Positions 25,630 to 38,674 of a stretch of 64,000 bases of DNA are shown here, one piece after another. The DNA lies in NCBI RefSeq assembly GCF_047496725.1, contig NC_132971.1, positions 12,892,501 through 12,956,500 of the forward strand, in the 5' to 3' direction. How positions within the stretch are numbered: the first letter of the stretch is position 1; each line of letters starts with the position of its first letter. A program made the translations under genes and the position numbers. The stretch comes from Anoplolepis gracilipes. Lineage: Eukaryota > Arthropoda > Insecta > Hymenoptera > Formicidae. The notes under the pieces were generated by a model, which was not told the DNA's origin, made no database searches, and saw only the letters and a program-made list of their open reading frames with translations.

Positions 25630-27342
25630 TATATTTTTACACACATATTGTCTTATGATTATTCAATTTTTCCCTTGTGCAAATATCTTTGGATTAAAAT
25701 AAAAACAAGAGATGAAAAATAAAATTAAAATTATAGTCTCGAAATATGTAAAATGTCATATAAATTAGAGAAGAATGACAGATACTATTATTTTATGATA
25801 AATAATTGTATCCTATGACAAAGAATTTATATTATCACGAGAGTAAGTCTACTTTAGCTATGAATGAAAATAAAAATAGATAATAAGATTCAAAATATCG
25901 TTGAATAAATTTGTAGTTTTATATCTCAATATAAAATCAATTGCCGATCGGTAATCTACTTTATTAAGATTACATACCATAAGGTGATTATTTACGTAAG
26001 TCCATTAACAGAGAAAGAATGTAGGAGAAAGAAGACTACTAGCTGCACGTGGCTCGCATTAAAATGTAAATTGGATTTAAGTTTCTATAACTCGATTATT
26101 AATGATATCATTGTTTCAATAGTTTTGTTTGTTCAATTCAATGGTATTGTTTGGATTTTGTTGATTTCAATATATACATATGTTTCAGAAATATGAGTGC
26201 TCTTTACATGTTTTACAAAATTTTTCATCTCATAATAGTCTGTTACATATAATCATGAACTCGAATTTGTATCTACATGTTTTTTCGATATGGATATTTC
26301 ACGTTTGTCGTTACGTTAAAATCATTCTTTTTATTAGCTTTCTCTTATTTCCGTAACAAGAGATATACAATCGCTCCAATAATTACAATATTGTACGATG
26401 AATATAATATTGTATATTTACGATTTTTTCCAATTATGAACAATCTAAATGTACTTTATTTATAACTCACATTTCGACAGTTTTCGTATTTCGTCATAAA
26501 TGTTTTATCTCTTGCGACATAATAATAATAAAGTTATGTTTCAAAATCGTAATAATTTGCTTGTAAAACATGAAATATAACTTTCTTATATTGAAAATCT
26601 AAAGAATTCAAAATTATTTTATTAATTATTAACAAAAAAATGTTAAATAAGTTATACACATAACTAAATTATTTATATGTAAAACTGTGAGTTAAACTTA
26701 TTTAAAATTACTAGATAGATTAATTTATTTTAGCACAAAATTTTATAATTATGGCTGTGATTTATTCTTGTTCTAATTTCTTAAGAAATGTTGTACACAA
26801 TTACAACAATGCTCTCGTATTCGTGATTGTTCTTGCAAAATTACTGATGTTGATACTATCAGTTTCTTTTCAGAATACATATTTTTTGCGTAAGAACTTT
26901 TTTATTTTCTTTTGATACGTTGGCTAACAAAATATATGTAGATATATGTAGTTGATAAATGAAAGGCGTAATATGACCTACTTATGACGAGAAAGAAGCT
27001 TACTTAATGTTATTTATATATATATTTGCTGTGATGGCACCGATATACAATGTTTGCCGCAGTACGTAAAGCATATGCGTTTTTATTCACTTTACGTGAT
27101 TATAAAATAATGACAAAGAAGAATAAAACAAATATGTATTCTGGCTTACTTTAAAAATACAGAAAATTTATGAGAGACAAGTACTTTAATTAAGCCTTCT
27201 GATAAGATAATGTTGATGTTCTTATATCAGAAAACGTTCAAAAAATAATTAATATCTTAAAATATAGTGATAACGCGAGCAACCAATAAAATTGTTGAAC
27301 TGATACACACCTACCAAATATGCACACAGACAGATTATTCCG

Positions 27343-27367
27343 TTTTTTTTTTTTTTTTTTTTTTTTT
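27343..27367. repeat. Poly-T tract (25 T)
   Basis: An uninterrupted run of 25 T, with no associated retroelement body recognised. Confidence 0.9.
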
Positions 27368-27920
27368 CCATCTTATCGATTATCACAATCACGCTTTATC
27401 AGATTTATCAAAAACTTCAATAATTAAAGATTATATTTTCCACGTTAGAATATAGACGCAACACAATAGAAGCATTTAAATGCATGATATCTATCGTGCT
27501 CTATTATTTTAACTCAAAAATAGCAATTCCGAACAATCGTTCAAAGTTCAAGGTTATAATGTTACACGTTCAGTAAGAAATATGAATGGTTAATATTGAA
27601 GAGAGAGCGAGATAATACTTTATAATTAGAAGCGGAAGATGGTTTTGCCATCAAAATTTCACCTAAACAAAAAGAGCTGCGCGCACAAAGATAGATTTTT
27701 TTCTCGAATATTTTTATAAAAATTTTTATAAAAATATTTTTATAAAAAAATTAAATACTATATATGTATGAAATTAAATACAAATATTATTTATAGAAAT
27801 ATAATTGTGTAAAATTATATAAATGAATGTTGCCTATAAAACACGGTATTGTATTACTCATTTTGTTTATATGATATCATTTTGCACTGCATTCGTAGAG
27901 GACATATTTTTTTCAAAAAA

Positions 27921-27923
<3 letters not shown>

Positions 27924-27975
<52 letters not shown>

Positions 27976-27990
27976 ATCGCGTGTGTATGC
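27924..27990. repeat. (TA)n then (TG)n microsatellite
   Basis: A TA run is followed by a short TG-rich stretch, directly adjoining the left edge of the TIR-like element that starts near 27995. Confidence 0.9.
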
Positions 27991-27994
27991 GTGT

Positions 27995-28454
27995 ATACAA
28001 GGTGTCACTTTGAAATGAAGAGGAATTTAATGTAATGATTACAACATAAACCTACAATAAGATTAAATTACATTGTCCGTGAGCAATAAAAGTAAACGTC
28101 GTACATGAGTTACAATGTTTATGTTTTATTTGGAAGTCAATGGAAGGAATTAGAGCATTTGTGAATAAAAATTAATGATTTGCATTCTTTTTAATTGGTT
28201 GAACGGATTAAAAAATTTTTCCTATAAAAGTTGCTTCTTTTTAAAAGTCCTATCCAATGATACCTTAGTCGAGCCCCCTTCGCATTTGAAATAATGAAGT
28301 TTATATCTATTTTTCCGATTTTCTGGCTTTTCCGGGAAACGCAAATATCACCATTCGATTCTTCACTGGGATTTTTGTTATAAAAAATTTTTGCCCAACT
28401 TGCTACAAGTCGTTTAAAAAAAACGGCTGATATGGGCGCTCTGTTACACCCAGT
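27995..28454. mobile_element. Probable non-autonomous DNA element, short TIRs
   Basis: The left end TATACAAGGTGTCA and the right end TTACACCCAGTATA are imperfect inverted copies with TA at both edges. The interior of about 430 bases is GC-richer than its flanks and carries no long frame. The TIRs are short, so the call rests mainly on the ends and the sharp composition change. Confidence 0.5.
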
Positions 28455-30872
28455 ATATATATTTCTAAGTTTTAATTCAAATATTCTATAATTATATGCA
28501 AAGTTTGAAGGCCAAGATTATAAAACTTTTGCTAATCGACTTACATTGACCAGCACTTACTACATGATTAATAAATTATTTTACTACATTATTATACTAA
28601 ACCAGCTTTTCTAGTGAAATCAGCTAGGAGAAAGATCCTTAAATGACGTATCAAGACATCATAGCAAGCTCTCATGCTGAAAAGTCTTCGATTTGAAAGC
28701 GTGACGGTCTGTTATATTTGTTTGCACATCTTTTACAAATTATCGCCGATTATATTCTTCTCTCTTTAATGGAGTAGTATATTTGATAATATTTTTGTAT
28801 ATAACTCATACGTTCAATACGTTGAATTACGTACCGAACCGTCATCTTCCTTTCCCATTCTTCTGATACTTCTCGATTGTAACCCAAATGGAAATCAAGT
28901 GAAATGCCGAAGACTTTCTATTTCGCACGCTCACGCAGCACGCTCTCGTGAATTAAATTTTAAATTTTCACATTCCGAATAAGGCAGATACAATTAAAGA
29001 ATTGAGAATTGTAACTCAAGAGAATTAGGCTCCATTTTGATATCATCAGTGCAAATATTAATCTGTATTTTTGTACTATAATACTAAGTTTTTATTATAC
29101 TTAAATCTGCCATACTTTTTTTAGTTGATTTTATATATATGTTGCATTTTTATTTCATGGCGGCTTCCAATTCATATAATATTCTTTTATTTCTTAAAAT
29201 TTAATGAGAAAAGTGAATCCTAAAATAATATCAGTTTAGAAACACAAAATAAAAAAATGAGAGTATTTTATGTATCTCATATAAAACTCATATAATACTC
29301 TTTGTTAAAGTACCTATTTGTGACACAATTTTTCATACTAACAGTATTGTATTAATTTTTTAGAAATTAACATTTTTTTATTTATATTGTACATGTACAA
29401 CATAATTCTAAATAAATGCGAAAAATTTTAGATGATTTTTTTTTCTTTTTTTTCCCTTTTTTGAAAATTAAGCAGGATCTTTTATATAAACATATACATT
29501 CCCATATTTCTCCTGAGAAGTTACACTCTTTCAAAGGAGGAAGTGAGAATTACATTTTTATTTTTTTCTATCCATTTTTTTTTCAAGATTTACTATAATT
29601 TTGTTTTGTTTGCTTTTTTATTTTATTCAAAAATTCAACTTCTCGTAATTCAAAACCTATGCCATTTAGCATCGTGCATATTATTTTATTTTTTACTTGA
29701 AAATTATTTATTTTATAAAAGAATAAAAGAAATAGAAAAGTTTATAAATGAATCAAGCTTTCTAATATATTTTTAAATAATTACATTCCGACTTAACAAG
29801 TTTTAATGAAAAATTGAATTAAAATAAGGATTGCTAGTGTCATTCTCTAACAATACGGAAGGAATAAAAATATTAATATAATATAAAAATAACCTTTTTA
29901 CTAGTGAAAAATGTCCACCAAATTTTATTTTTTTAACTTGTTCAAAATTTGAGAAAAAAATAGTCTAATTTTTAAAAAAGCTACCGCTTTAGGGAAAGGT
30001 ATGGAAGTATATGTTTATATGAAAAACCATTAATTTTCGACAAAGGATCACCTCAAATTTTTTGCACTTATTAAAAGTCATCTTGTATATTATATAACAA
30101 TTAGTATTAAAAATTAAAAAGTTCTGGCAATTAAATATTAAAATAATTTTTAAATGAAGTATTTAAGTATTAAAGGTTTGATGTCGGAGATTTAAAGAAT
30201 TTAATTTTTATAAGAATAGAGGAAGGCATAATAAAAAAGTTATGCAACAGCTAATATTGATGAAAAATGCAATCTTTGCTAAGCATGTTTTTGACAGCTG
30301 AATATGTTTGACCTCTATAAAGTAAATCTATCGTAAATGACAAAGACAAGACTGAACTCCCGATCTTTTATGATGTCCATATTTACCATATATTACCAGT
30401 TTGATAACGATCTATACAATGCGTTCACGCATGTACGCGTGCGCACCGCAATTGAAACTTTAAGTAAGGTCAACTGGTATATCTGCGTTCACTCTGCATC
30501 ATTACTATCGTCACGATTATGTTCATCTTCGCGACGAAGTTACACTTTTTCTCGTCGTTTAACCAAACGGTTTCCGGATTTTTTTAGACTATGTCAAATT
30601 AAAAAAATATTGATTTATCTATAAATATACAATAAAAAAAATTATGTATGATTATAAACTCTTAATTATACGAAAATAAATTTTAATTTGTGGTTAGCAT
30701 TCTGGACGTGTAATTTTACCTACTTGTATTCTATTTGTCTTTCAATTTTTTTTAAGATATAAAACAACGTCTTTTTAATTATTTTAACAGCAAGTTGTGT
30801 ATAGAGCATAGGTTACAATTAAGCAAAATATTAATTTTTACACCAAATCTTAAATTTTAATGCATTTTACAG

Positions 30873-30887
30873 GAAGGCTAACACAGG
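30873..30887 (+). other. CPT1 leader segment with upstream acceptor
   Basis: The sequence CATTTTACAG just before position 30873 is a good acceptor, leaving a 15-base leader before the CPT1 start codon. This implies at least one separate untranslated 5' exon. A GC-richer patch at about 30420-30570 and the island at 11400-11952 are candidate locations; neither can be proven here. Confidence 0.5.
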
Positions 30888-33800
30888 ATGGCGGAAGCCC
30901 ATTCAGCCGTAGCATTCAGCTTCTCGATAACACACGAAGGATGGGATGTAAACTTCGATCGGGAGGTGCTTCACTTGGTGTGGCTCTCTGGTGTGCGATC
31001 GTGGAAGAAGAGATTCTTCCGATTTCAGGTAAGCGCCGATCACAACGTTTTTAATCTCTGTACAACATCAATATTCAATTCTATTTTTATACGTATATAT
31101 TTATTTTCCAGAATAATTTGAAAAGCGGCATATATCCAGCTTCTTTAGAAAGTTTGTGGATTACTGTAATGTTAGTAACGGTGATACACTTTGCCGGTTA
31201 CAAGGTTCCGTATGACCTCGTTGGAAAAGTTTCACCGTATCTATCCGGGTAAGGTTAATTAATTAATGTAATTTCGCATAATCAATCGCATTTTTGTGAT
31301 TCATCGCACTTATAAATTAACAGTAATGTCTCTGGAATTAATCACTTCTTTTTTTGTGACAGATCCTCTATACTCGCGCACCTGGCAGGCTCTTTTGTAG
31401 TCGGATTGTTCTTATGGCTAGCAGTTATATACGCGATTCGGTATACGTTGAAATTGTTACTTATATACAAAGGATGGATGTACGAAGCAAGGGGTAAGAA
31501 GCGCAAGTCATCAAGGTTGACAAAAACCTGGCTTTTGCTAGTGAAATTATTCTCTGGTTGGCATAAACCTATGCTGTATAGCTTCCAAGGATCTTTGCCA
31601 CGATTGCCGCTACCGGCGGTAGCCGATACTATGAAACGGGTTAGATCAATAATCATATTTCATAATTTTATGTTAGACTCATTAACTTACTGTGTTCGCA
31701 GACATAAATTGAATTTGATACCGACTTTTTGTTATTTTATAAAATATTTGTGTTTTATTTTTATTTGTAAAATCGTTTTAATGACATGGTAATTATTTTA
31801 TTTCTGAAATTGAGTTTATTGATGACTCTTACTATATCGAACATTGTTTAAGCGTTTTTCCGAATATTTGTGTTTTAATTAATTCTCAAATATCAGACAT
31901 TACAATAAAATGTAAGATTGTTATTAGTATACTGCTAGAGTAGAATGCTATCGGTGGTAAAAAAAAAGTGTGAATGAGTCTAGAACATTTATGTCTGTTT
32001 AAATATTGTTGACGAAAATTTAAAATATGTTGTTTAAACAAAATAGTATTTGAAGAGTGTGCGACCATTGGTGGATGACGAGAATTATGCTCGCATGGAA
32101 AGATTGGCTACCGAGTTTCAAAATGGCATCGGCGTCAAGTTGCAGCGTTATTTAGTTCTCAAATCTTGGTGGTCCACCAACTATGTGTCCGATTGGTGGG
32201 AGGAATACGTTTATCTGCGTGGAAGATCACCTTTGATGGTTAACTCGAATTTTTATGGAATTGATGCCATTCTTTCGTATCCTACGAATCTGCAAGCTGC
32301 GCGAGCTGCAGCAGTTATACATTCCTGCTTACAATATAGACGTCTTATTGAACGTCAAGAATTAGAACCAGTTAGTAGCCTTTTTGTTATTTATTTTTTT
32401 ATTTTACGAAGAATAGAGAAATTTTCATCTAAATACATAAATTTGCATTTGTAAAACAAAGCTAATAAAATAAGTATTAAATAGTATAATTACAAAATTG
32501 ATTTTTTTTTATTTCAAAAAATAATATAATAATGTATAAAAATTTTCAATTCTTGGATATCTTTGTTTTGAGTTTTTATTGAAAGAAAAATGTATAAAGT
32601 ACAAGAATAAAAAATTGCAATATTTTACATTTTATTTAGCATAAATATAAAGCTTATTATCATATATATCAAAAATAATATGTGCTTTTAGATTTTGGTG
32701 CAAGGATTAGTACCATTATGCTCTTGGCAATATGAAAGAGTGTTTAACACTACACGAGTGCCAGGGATAGATGTTGATAAGATTGTGCATTATCAAGACT
32801 CTAAACATATAGTAGTTTATCATAAAGGCAGATATTTTAAAGTGTTAATTTATTATCGAAATAGGATTCTTCAAGCTTGTGAAATAGAACTGTAAGTTAT
32901 TTTATTTGTTTATCAGTATACATTTTCTTATCTATTGGGTGCATATCGTGTCTACTATAATGAAAATATCATGTTACAGTCAGATTGAACAAATTTTAAA
33001 TGACAATTCAACACCGTCGGAGGGAGAGGAGAAACTAGCTGCGTTAACGGCTGGTGAAAGAACTGCCTGGGCACAGACTAGACAAGACTTCTTTGCAAAA
33101 GGTGTAAATAAAGCTTCATTGGATATTATTGAGAAGGCTGCATTCGTAGTCGCACTAGACGATGTACCTTACGAATATGAGCCAGTATGTTATTCAATAA
33201 ACTAAAGATATATTTTGAATAGAAAGAATACTAACTAGACAAAACTAATACTTGTTATAAACACTTCATACCTTAGGACCATCCAGAAAAATTAGATCAC
33301 TATGGTAGGATTTTATTACATGGAAAAGGATATGATCGATGGTTTGATAAATCTTTTACGCTGTGTGTTGGGACCAATGGCAGAGTGAGTAATATATTCA
33401 CAATTATTTCATATATGAAAACTAAGATTAACTTTTATTTTATAAAAATGATTCCTATTTACAGATCGGCTTTAACGCAGAACATTCTTGGTGAGTAGAT
33501 TTTAGAACATTGGATTATTTTAAATAACAAAACATAACTTGATATTTTTTTATAAAAACTTTTATTATATGGAAAGAAAATTATTTTGAGATATATCACA
33601 TTTCGTTTATTTTACACGGAGACAAACATAGAGCGCAATCTTATTATATATAATATATTAGAAACAATTAGATCATTTTCAATAATATAAAATAAGCTCT
33701 ATTATACACAAACTTATGTATATCGAAACACCACATATAATGATAAGTAATGAGCAGGGCAGATGCTGCAGTCATGTCGCATTTATGGGAGTACGTGATA

Positions 33801-35829
33801 TGTTCGGAGTTCCTGAACAGAGAGTAAGAATTATAATCCACAGAATTATATCGTTTTGTATATTTCTTCTTCTGCTTTTGAAAAATAACTGTTATTTATT
33901 TCTATCTATTTCTTGTAGGACTTCTATGAAAATAATTCAGACCACAATACCTATATCTTTATTTTATTTAAAGAAAAAAACCTCAGCAAATCTTTAGTGC
34001 TTCCAGTGCCCTTTGCAGCAGAGAGATCTTTAAAGGTTTTCTGGGGTTCTTATGCCTATGTTTCAATCTTCTAAATATTATTTTCTGCAGGTTACCTTCT
34101 TCTACTGGGTATTTTTTACTGATGATGAATGTTCTTTACATATTTCTTTTCACGTTATAACGTTAATATTTCGTTCTGATATGCTTATTAGGGCTGATGC
34201 ACCGGTGATGGGAACTCTATGGGAATTTATTATGGCTGCTGATAATGAAATTGGGTAATTTTATTTGTGCACTGTTTTCATTTAAAATAATGGGATATAA
34301 ATCACTAACCTTTCATACTGCATCATTCCTAACAATCATATAATTTTTATTTTACTATAATTATATAATGATTATGTTTTATATATATATATATATATTA
34401 TGAACATATTTGTGCATGCAAATTTGTTAATTTTTTTTATGTTAAAAATATTGTAATTGGCTTACAAAAGCTTCTAAAATTATTCAATTGTTTAGTTTAT
34501 TACAAAATAAATATATATATAACTCTCAGATATAATAAGGATGGACATAATATGGGCACTCCGGAATTTACACCTCCAGCTCCAATTCGACTACAGTGGG
34601 ATCTGAATGTTAAATGTATTGAAGCTATTGAGCAATCCTATCAGGTAATAATAATATAATATAAAAGCTCAATTTAGCATTATATTTAGTGGTGACTACA
34701 TAATAAACCAATTTTATATTTAATATAGATAGCACACAATATATTGAATGACGTTGAGTTGCGTATTTACGTGCATGATGCTTATGGCAAAGGTTTGATG
34801 AAGGCCAATTCCATATCACCAGACGCCTATATACAAATGGCGCTTCAACTGGCTTATTATCGTGATGCTGGAAAGTTCAGTTTAACTTATGAAGCTTCCA
34901 TGACGAGATTATTCCGAGAAGGTAGAACGGAAACAGTTAGACCATGCACTATTGAATCTTCTAACTGGGTGAAAACAATGGAGAACAAAGTATCAACGGT
35001 AAAAGCAAAATAAGCAAAAATATAAATATATATATTTGATTATTTGTATATTTCTAATAAAGTTTTTTTCCGATATACAGATAGATGAAAAAATCAAACT
35101 ACTAATAGATGCAGTAGCACAACATCAAAAAGGCTATCAAGATGCCATGTGTGGTAAAGGAATAGATAGACACCTATTCTGTTTGTATGTAGTATCAAAG
35201 TACTTAGAAGTAGACTCGCCATTTTTGAAGGTAACTGTTTATTATCACATAACAATAAATTATATTACAATTGATTAACAATCTTATAAAAAAATGTAAC
35301 AAAACGTTTTATTATATTTCTATTGTAGGAGGTTCTAAGTGAACCATGGAGATTGTCAACATCACAAACTCCACATGGCCAAACTTCAAAATTGGATTTG
35401 AAAAAATACCCTAATTGCATTTCTGCAGGTGGCGGATTTGGCCCTGTGGCTGATGATGGTTATGGTGTTTCTTACATTATTGCAGGAGAAAATCTTCTAT
35501 TCTTCCATGTCTCTAGTAAACGATCCTCTTCAAAAACGGTAAGATATTAATTTACTAGCATCAATCATTTATATTTATTTCTTGAATTTTGTTATCCATC
35601 ACATAATCATATATTTTATATTTATACAAAGTTATACATCTATAAAATATAGTTTATATATATAATATGTAGTTGTTTAGTTATTAAATAATAAATATTC
35701 GTGATTATTAAGCAGCTTCAATATTTATAGGATGCCACAAGATTTGCAAAGCAGATAGAGAAAGCACTTGATGATATGAAAAACTTATTAGACCAGAAAA
35801 AGAAAATACATCAGAACGGGTCCACATAA
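30888..35829 (+). CDS. CPT1: Carnitine O-palmitoyltransferase 1 (complete, 14 exons)
   Basis: The enzyme transfers long-chain acyl groups from CoA to carnitine at the mitochondrial outer membrane, the rate-limiting step of fatty-acid import. Coding exons: 30888-31028, 31112-31248, 31363-31639, 32047-32370, 32692-32891, 32980-33184, 33277-33384, 33465-33490, exon 9 (33758-33823 or 34192-34254), 34530-34644, 34729-34998, 35081-35230, 35329-35538, 35731-35829. All junctions keep frame and give 774 or 775 residues, as expected for CPT1. The N-terminus ([20 protein letters not shown]) is the regulatory segment; two membrane segments lie at about residues 59-77 and 96-118. The catalytic His is residue 471 in [17 protein letters not shown] near 650, STSQTP near 682 and [13 protein letters not shown] near 705 are conserved active-site or carnitine-binding elements. 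Drosophila whd is the orthologue by family knowledge. The start is the first ATG of the conserved N-terminus. Confidence 0.97.
33758..33823 (+). other. CPT1 alternative exon 9a
   Basis: This exon encodes [20 protein letters not shown] followed by RE, entered in phase 2 from the exon carrying the catalytic His and left in phase 2 at GA|GTAAG. It is one codon longer than exon 9b and aligns with it over ADA-VM--LWE. Its acceptor (GATAAGTAATGAGCAG) has almost no pyrimidine tract, so it is probably weak and regulated. Joining to 34530 gives EYNKDGH, also in frame. Confidence 0.85.
34192..34254 (+). other. CPT1 alternative exon 9b
   Basis: This exon encodes [20 protein letters not shown] and the first two bases of a Gly codon, with acceptor GCTTATTAG and donor GG|GTAATT. 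Joining to 34530 gives IGYNKDGH, closest to the usual CPT1 consensus. It shares reading phases with exon 9a, so either exon alone yields a complete enzyme. Confidence 0.9.
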
Positions 35830-36583
35830 TTTATTTATTGTTTGTAACAGTCTTGCAAAAGTAATTTTAGATTAAAAAAAAATAATTTCTCCAAAATAAT
35901 TTTCCTCACATGTGGAAAGATTTAATAATGTAAACATAATTTAATATCATAATTTTTTGAAGGCACTTCTCATAGGCAATTATTTTGGTAAGAATTAATA
36001 AGAAGAAAATAATGGGCCCAAAATTCAAGATGCAGTATAGACAATTACATGTAGAGGTAGATTTTTATAGAATTATTATGTTTTCATATATATCTCATCA
36101 AATAATACTTTTACTATCACCAAATAGCATTTTTAAATAATCATTTATAAACTGACTATTTACTCACTTGCTAATAATATTACATAGCAGAAATGTGAAA
36201 AAATACAAGTTAGAAATTATCATTTCTTGCTGTACAATATTGCAAATTTAAGAAACACTTTGACATTAAATGATTATGAAACATAAGAACTAATATTTGA
36301 AAATCACATATTGAAACTTGAAAATTTTCATATATAATATATGAATATGTGATATAAAATATATATGTGATATAAAAAAGTATATTATTAAAATTACTTT
36401 ATATTTATAAACATAATTTTATAACTTAACAATTGAATAAGGTTTATAAATATTAATTAATTGAATTTGGAACATTTATATCATGCACATCTACTGTGAG
36501 TGTAAAGTTTAAAAATTTAATATGTATATATATATGTATATGTGTATATATATATTCATATTTTAATATATATATATATATAA

Positions 36584-36626
<43 letters not shown>

Positions 36627-37722
36627 TATATACAATATACATACAAATAATATCTCATCCTAATTTAGCATTAATTAAAGACGTGAATACAATGCAATTT
36701 ACAAATATAAAGGAAGTAAAAATCTTCTCCACAAATATATGCAATTAATAAGCAAGAATCAGCTGCATCTTAATATGGAAAGACAATTTATCAGTCTCAT
36801 CAGTCTAATATCTGATGTGATATACAAATAACTATGAATAATATGTGATCACTTTGATTTCTTTTGTAAGCAAACGTTTAACGATGCCATATATTGATAT
36901 GTGCAACTTATCAATGCAAAATGTTTTACTTGTAAGTAATTACTAATTAGTAAGTAATTTTATACTTAGAAAAAGTGTACGACTATATTCTCTACACTAT
37001 ATATATATATTTGTTAAAACTATATAAGTTTAAAGATATTGGTGCTTCTATAAAACTTGTTATTACTTGGTGGTGTTACACAATTAATCTTTATTGACTT
37101 TTAAGCTGAATATGCAAAGAGATAATATGAAATGTGCAAGATCATAAAATAGATATACATATAACACATTTTGTATACTTTATTTCATATTTGTATGTTT
37201 GATGAAAGTTTTGAGAGTCTCTCTAAAGATTATAGAGACATAAAATTGTATAATAGAATTTTATGTTACATTTATTACAGTGACTTTGATATTGACATTG
37301 TAAATAAAAATAATACTCTATGAAAATTATAATCAAGAATTTATAAAAAGTAATAGATATAAAACATGTTTATCAAAGAATAAACTATTAAATATTGGCA
37401 CACAAAAACGAATGTAGATATTTGCGAAAAATTCAAAATATTTTTATACAATATTAATAATTGTAATGTCCAATTCTTTTTATACCATTTATTGGTATGT
37501 TTACAAAAATTTTTTCGATTTTATAAAAAAAGATGTAACGTTAATTATAACACGAATGTACTGTAATAAAAGAAATAAATAAAAACAGTTGTTTAGCATC
37601 AATACTTATTTGTATATCTATAAAAAATGTAAATATATATTTTCAAATTTTATAACGAAAATATATATGTATTAACACAAGTGTACAAGAATAACACCAT
37701 ATCTATATACATTACATACAGC
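35830..37722. other. Tail-to-tail spacer between CPT1 and the POLR1D-like gene
   Basis: AT-rich sequence presumably containing both 3' untranslated regions. It includes several (TA)n-rich tracts at about 36520-36640. No open frame on either strand is convincing. In particular I found nothing resembling the RPAC2 (AC19) exons that share a gene with the POLR1D isoform-2 exon in vertebrates. Confidence 0.6.
36523..36640. repeat. Complex (TA)n/(TATG)n microsatellite
   Basis: Alternating TA-rich runs with GT and AATA interruptions, about 118 bases, in the CPT1 3' flank. Confidence 0.85.
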
Positions 37723-38297
37723 TTATGATTTTTTAACAGTATCTGCTTTATATGATTGAACTTTCACTTTTTCTTGCTTCAATGACCGATGTTTGTTTGA
37801 TATTACTGCATTTCGTAATGTTGAATGGAGAAATCTTTTGTTAATGGTTTCTTTGGGTTTTACCCATCCACTAGGTCCCATTATTTCAGCCCTTTGTGCA
37901 CCGAGTTTAGCCTCTTCCAATAAAGCTTCAACTGCAAGCCTATAATATATTATATATTTCATGACAACAATGTAAATTGTAATTATGAAAATAAAATTAT
38001 AAATTTGTGATAAATTTTTGTGTTTTTACGTATTAAAATTTATCAATGTAAAAAAGTCAAATGCATGCTCAATTATTGTTCAAGTATAAACTCATGATTA
38101 TGATTATTCAATATATTCGGAAATATTTTAACTTTAAAATCTAATTTTTTCAATTTAAAGCAAAAACAAAAAAGCTAGTCATTATTAAACTCTCAACAGA
38201 AAGAAACTATTCACACTTAACATAATTAAGATTCTATATATATTAAAAGCTATTATAAAAGTAATTACCTGTTCAATGTTTCATCATCCATGTTCAT
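37723..38297 (-). CDS. POLR1D: POLR1D isoform-2-like small protein (2 exons)
   Basis: Minus-strand exons 38297-38269 and 37939-37723 join in frame to give 81 residues. The start peptide is MNMDDETLNR and the second exon continues LAVEALLEEAKLGAQRAEIM, then GPSGWVKP, NKRFLHSTLRNAV and a Lys-rich tail. This matches the alternative product of human POLR1D (isoform 2), which has the same GP-GW and NKRFL-T blocks but lacks the RNA-polymerase dimerisation fold of the RPAC2 isoform. Its function is poorly known; a nuclear Pol I/III-related role is assumed from the gene name only. The donor is AG|GTAATTAC and the acceptor TATTATAG|G. A second in-frame ATG at 38291 would shorten it by two residues. 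It is head to head with MOSPD2. Confidence 0.85.
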
Positions 38298-38638
38298 TTA
38301 TTTTAGATTCTTATTATTCTATAAATCCTAAACAAACAAAAATATTATGATGATTTATGATGAGATATATTTTATTATTGTATGTACTCATTATGTCAAC
38401 AACACATGTACGTTACGTTTTAATAAACTGATATCACATGCTTAATTTACAGCTTTTTATGTTCAAATATCACGTTAAATTAAACTACAGTTGTCGAAAA
38501 TTTAAGATTGTTATGAATTGACGTACCAATTCGTACGTAATGAATACTTCCGCAATGTGATAACACTTGTGACTTGTGACAGCTGATGTTGCAAAATGGC
38601 TGTTTTCACAGCTGATTCAAGCACGGAAAATGCAATTA

Positions 38639-38674
<36 letters not shown>

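Larger units (their letters stand above)
10078..30872. other. Long AT-rich spacer upstream of CPT1
   Basis: About 20 kb of AT-rich DNA with no recognised protein-coding gene. It contains a (CT)n/(GA)n palindrome near 11070-11128, a candidate promoter or first exon at about 11400-11952, an 18-bp AT minisatellite (16798-16907), several TIR elements (17765-18313 with a nested MITE, 21790-22110, 22851-22974, 23635-24171, about 27995-28454), poly-A and poly-T runs, and (TA)n tracts. Part of it may be the first intron or upstream region of CPT1, because the first CPT1 coding exon has an acceptor just before its ATG. Confidence 0.55.

Noticed and set aside
33824..34191. A third alternative CPT1 exon between 9a and 9b
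   Set aside because: No other segment with the GxADA...LWE pattern in the right phase is present; the TTTTCTGCAG near 34081-34091 is not followed by a homologous frame.
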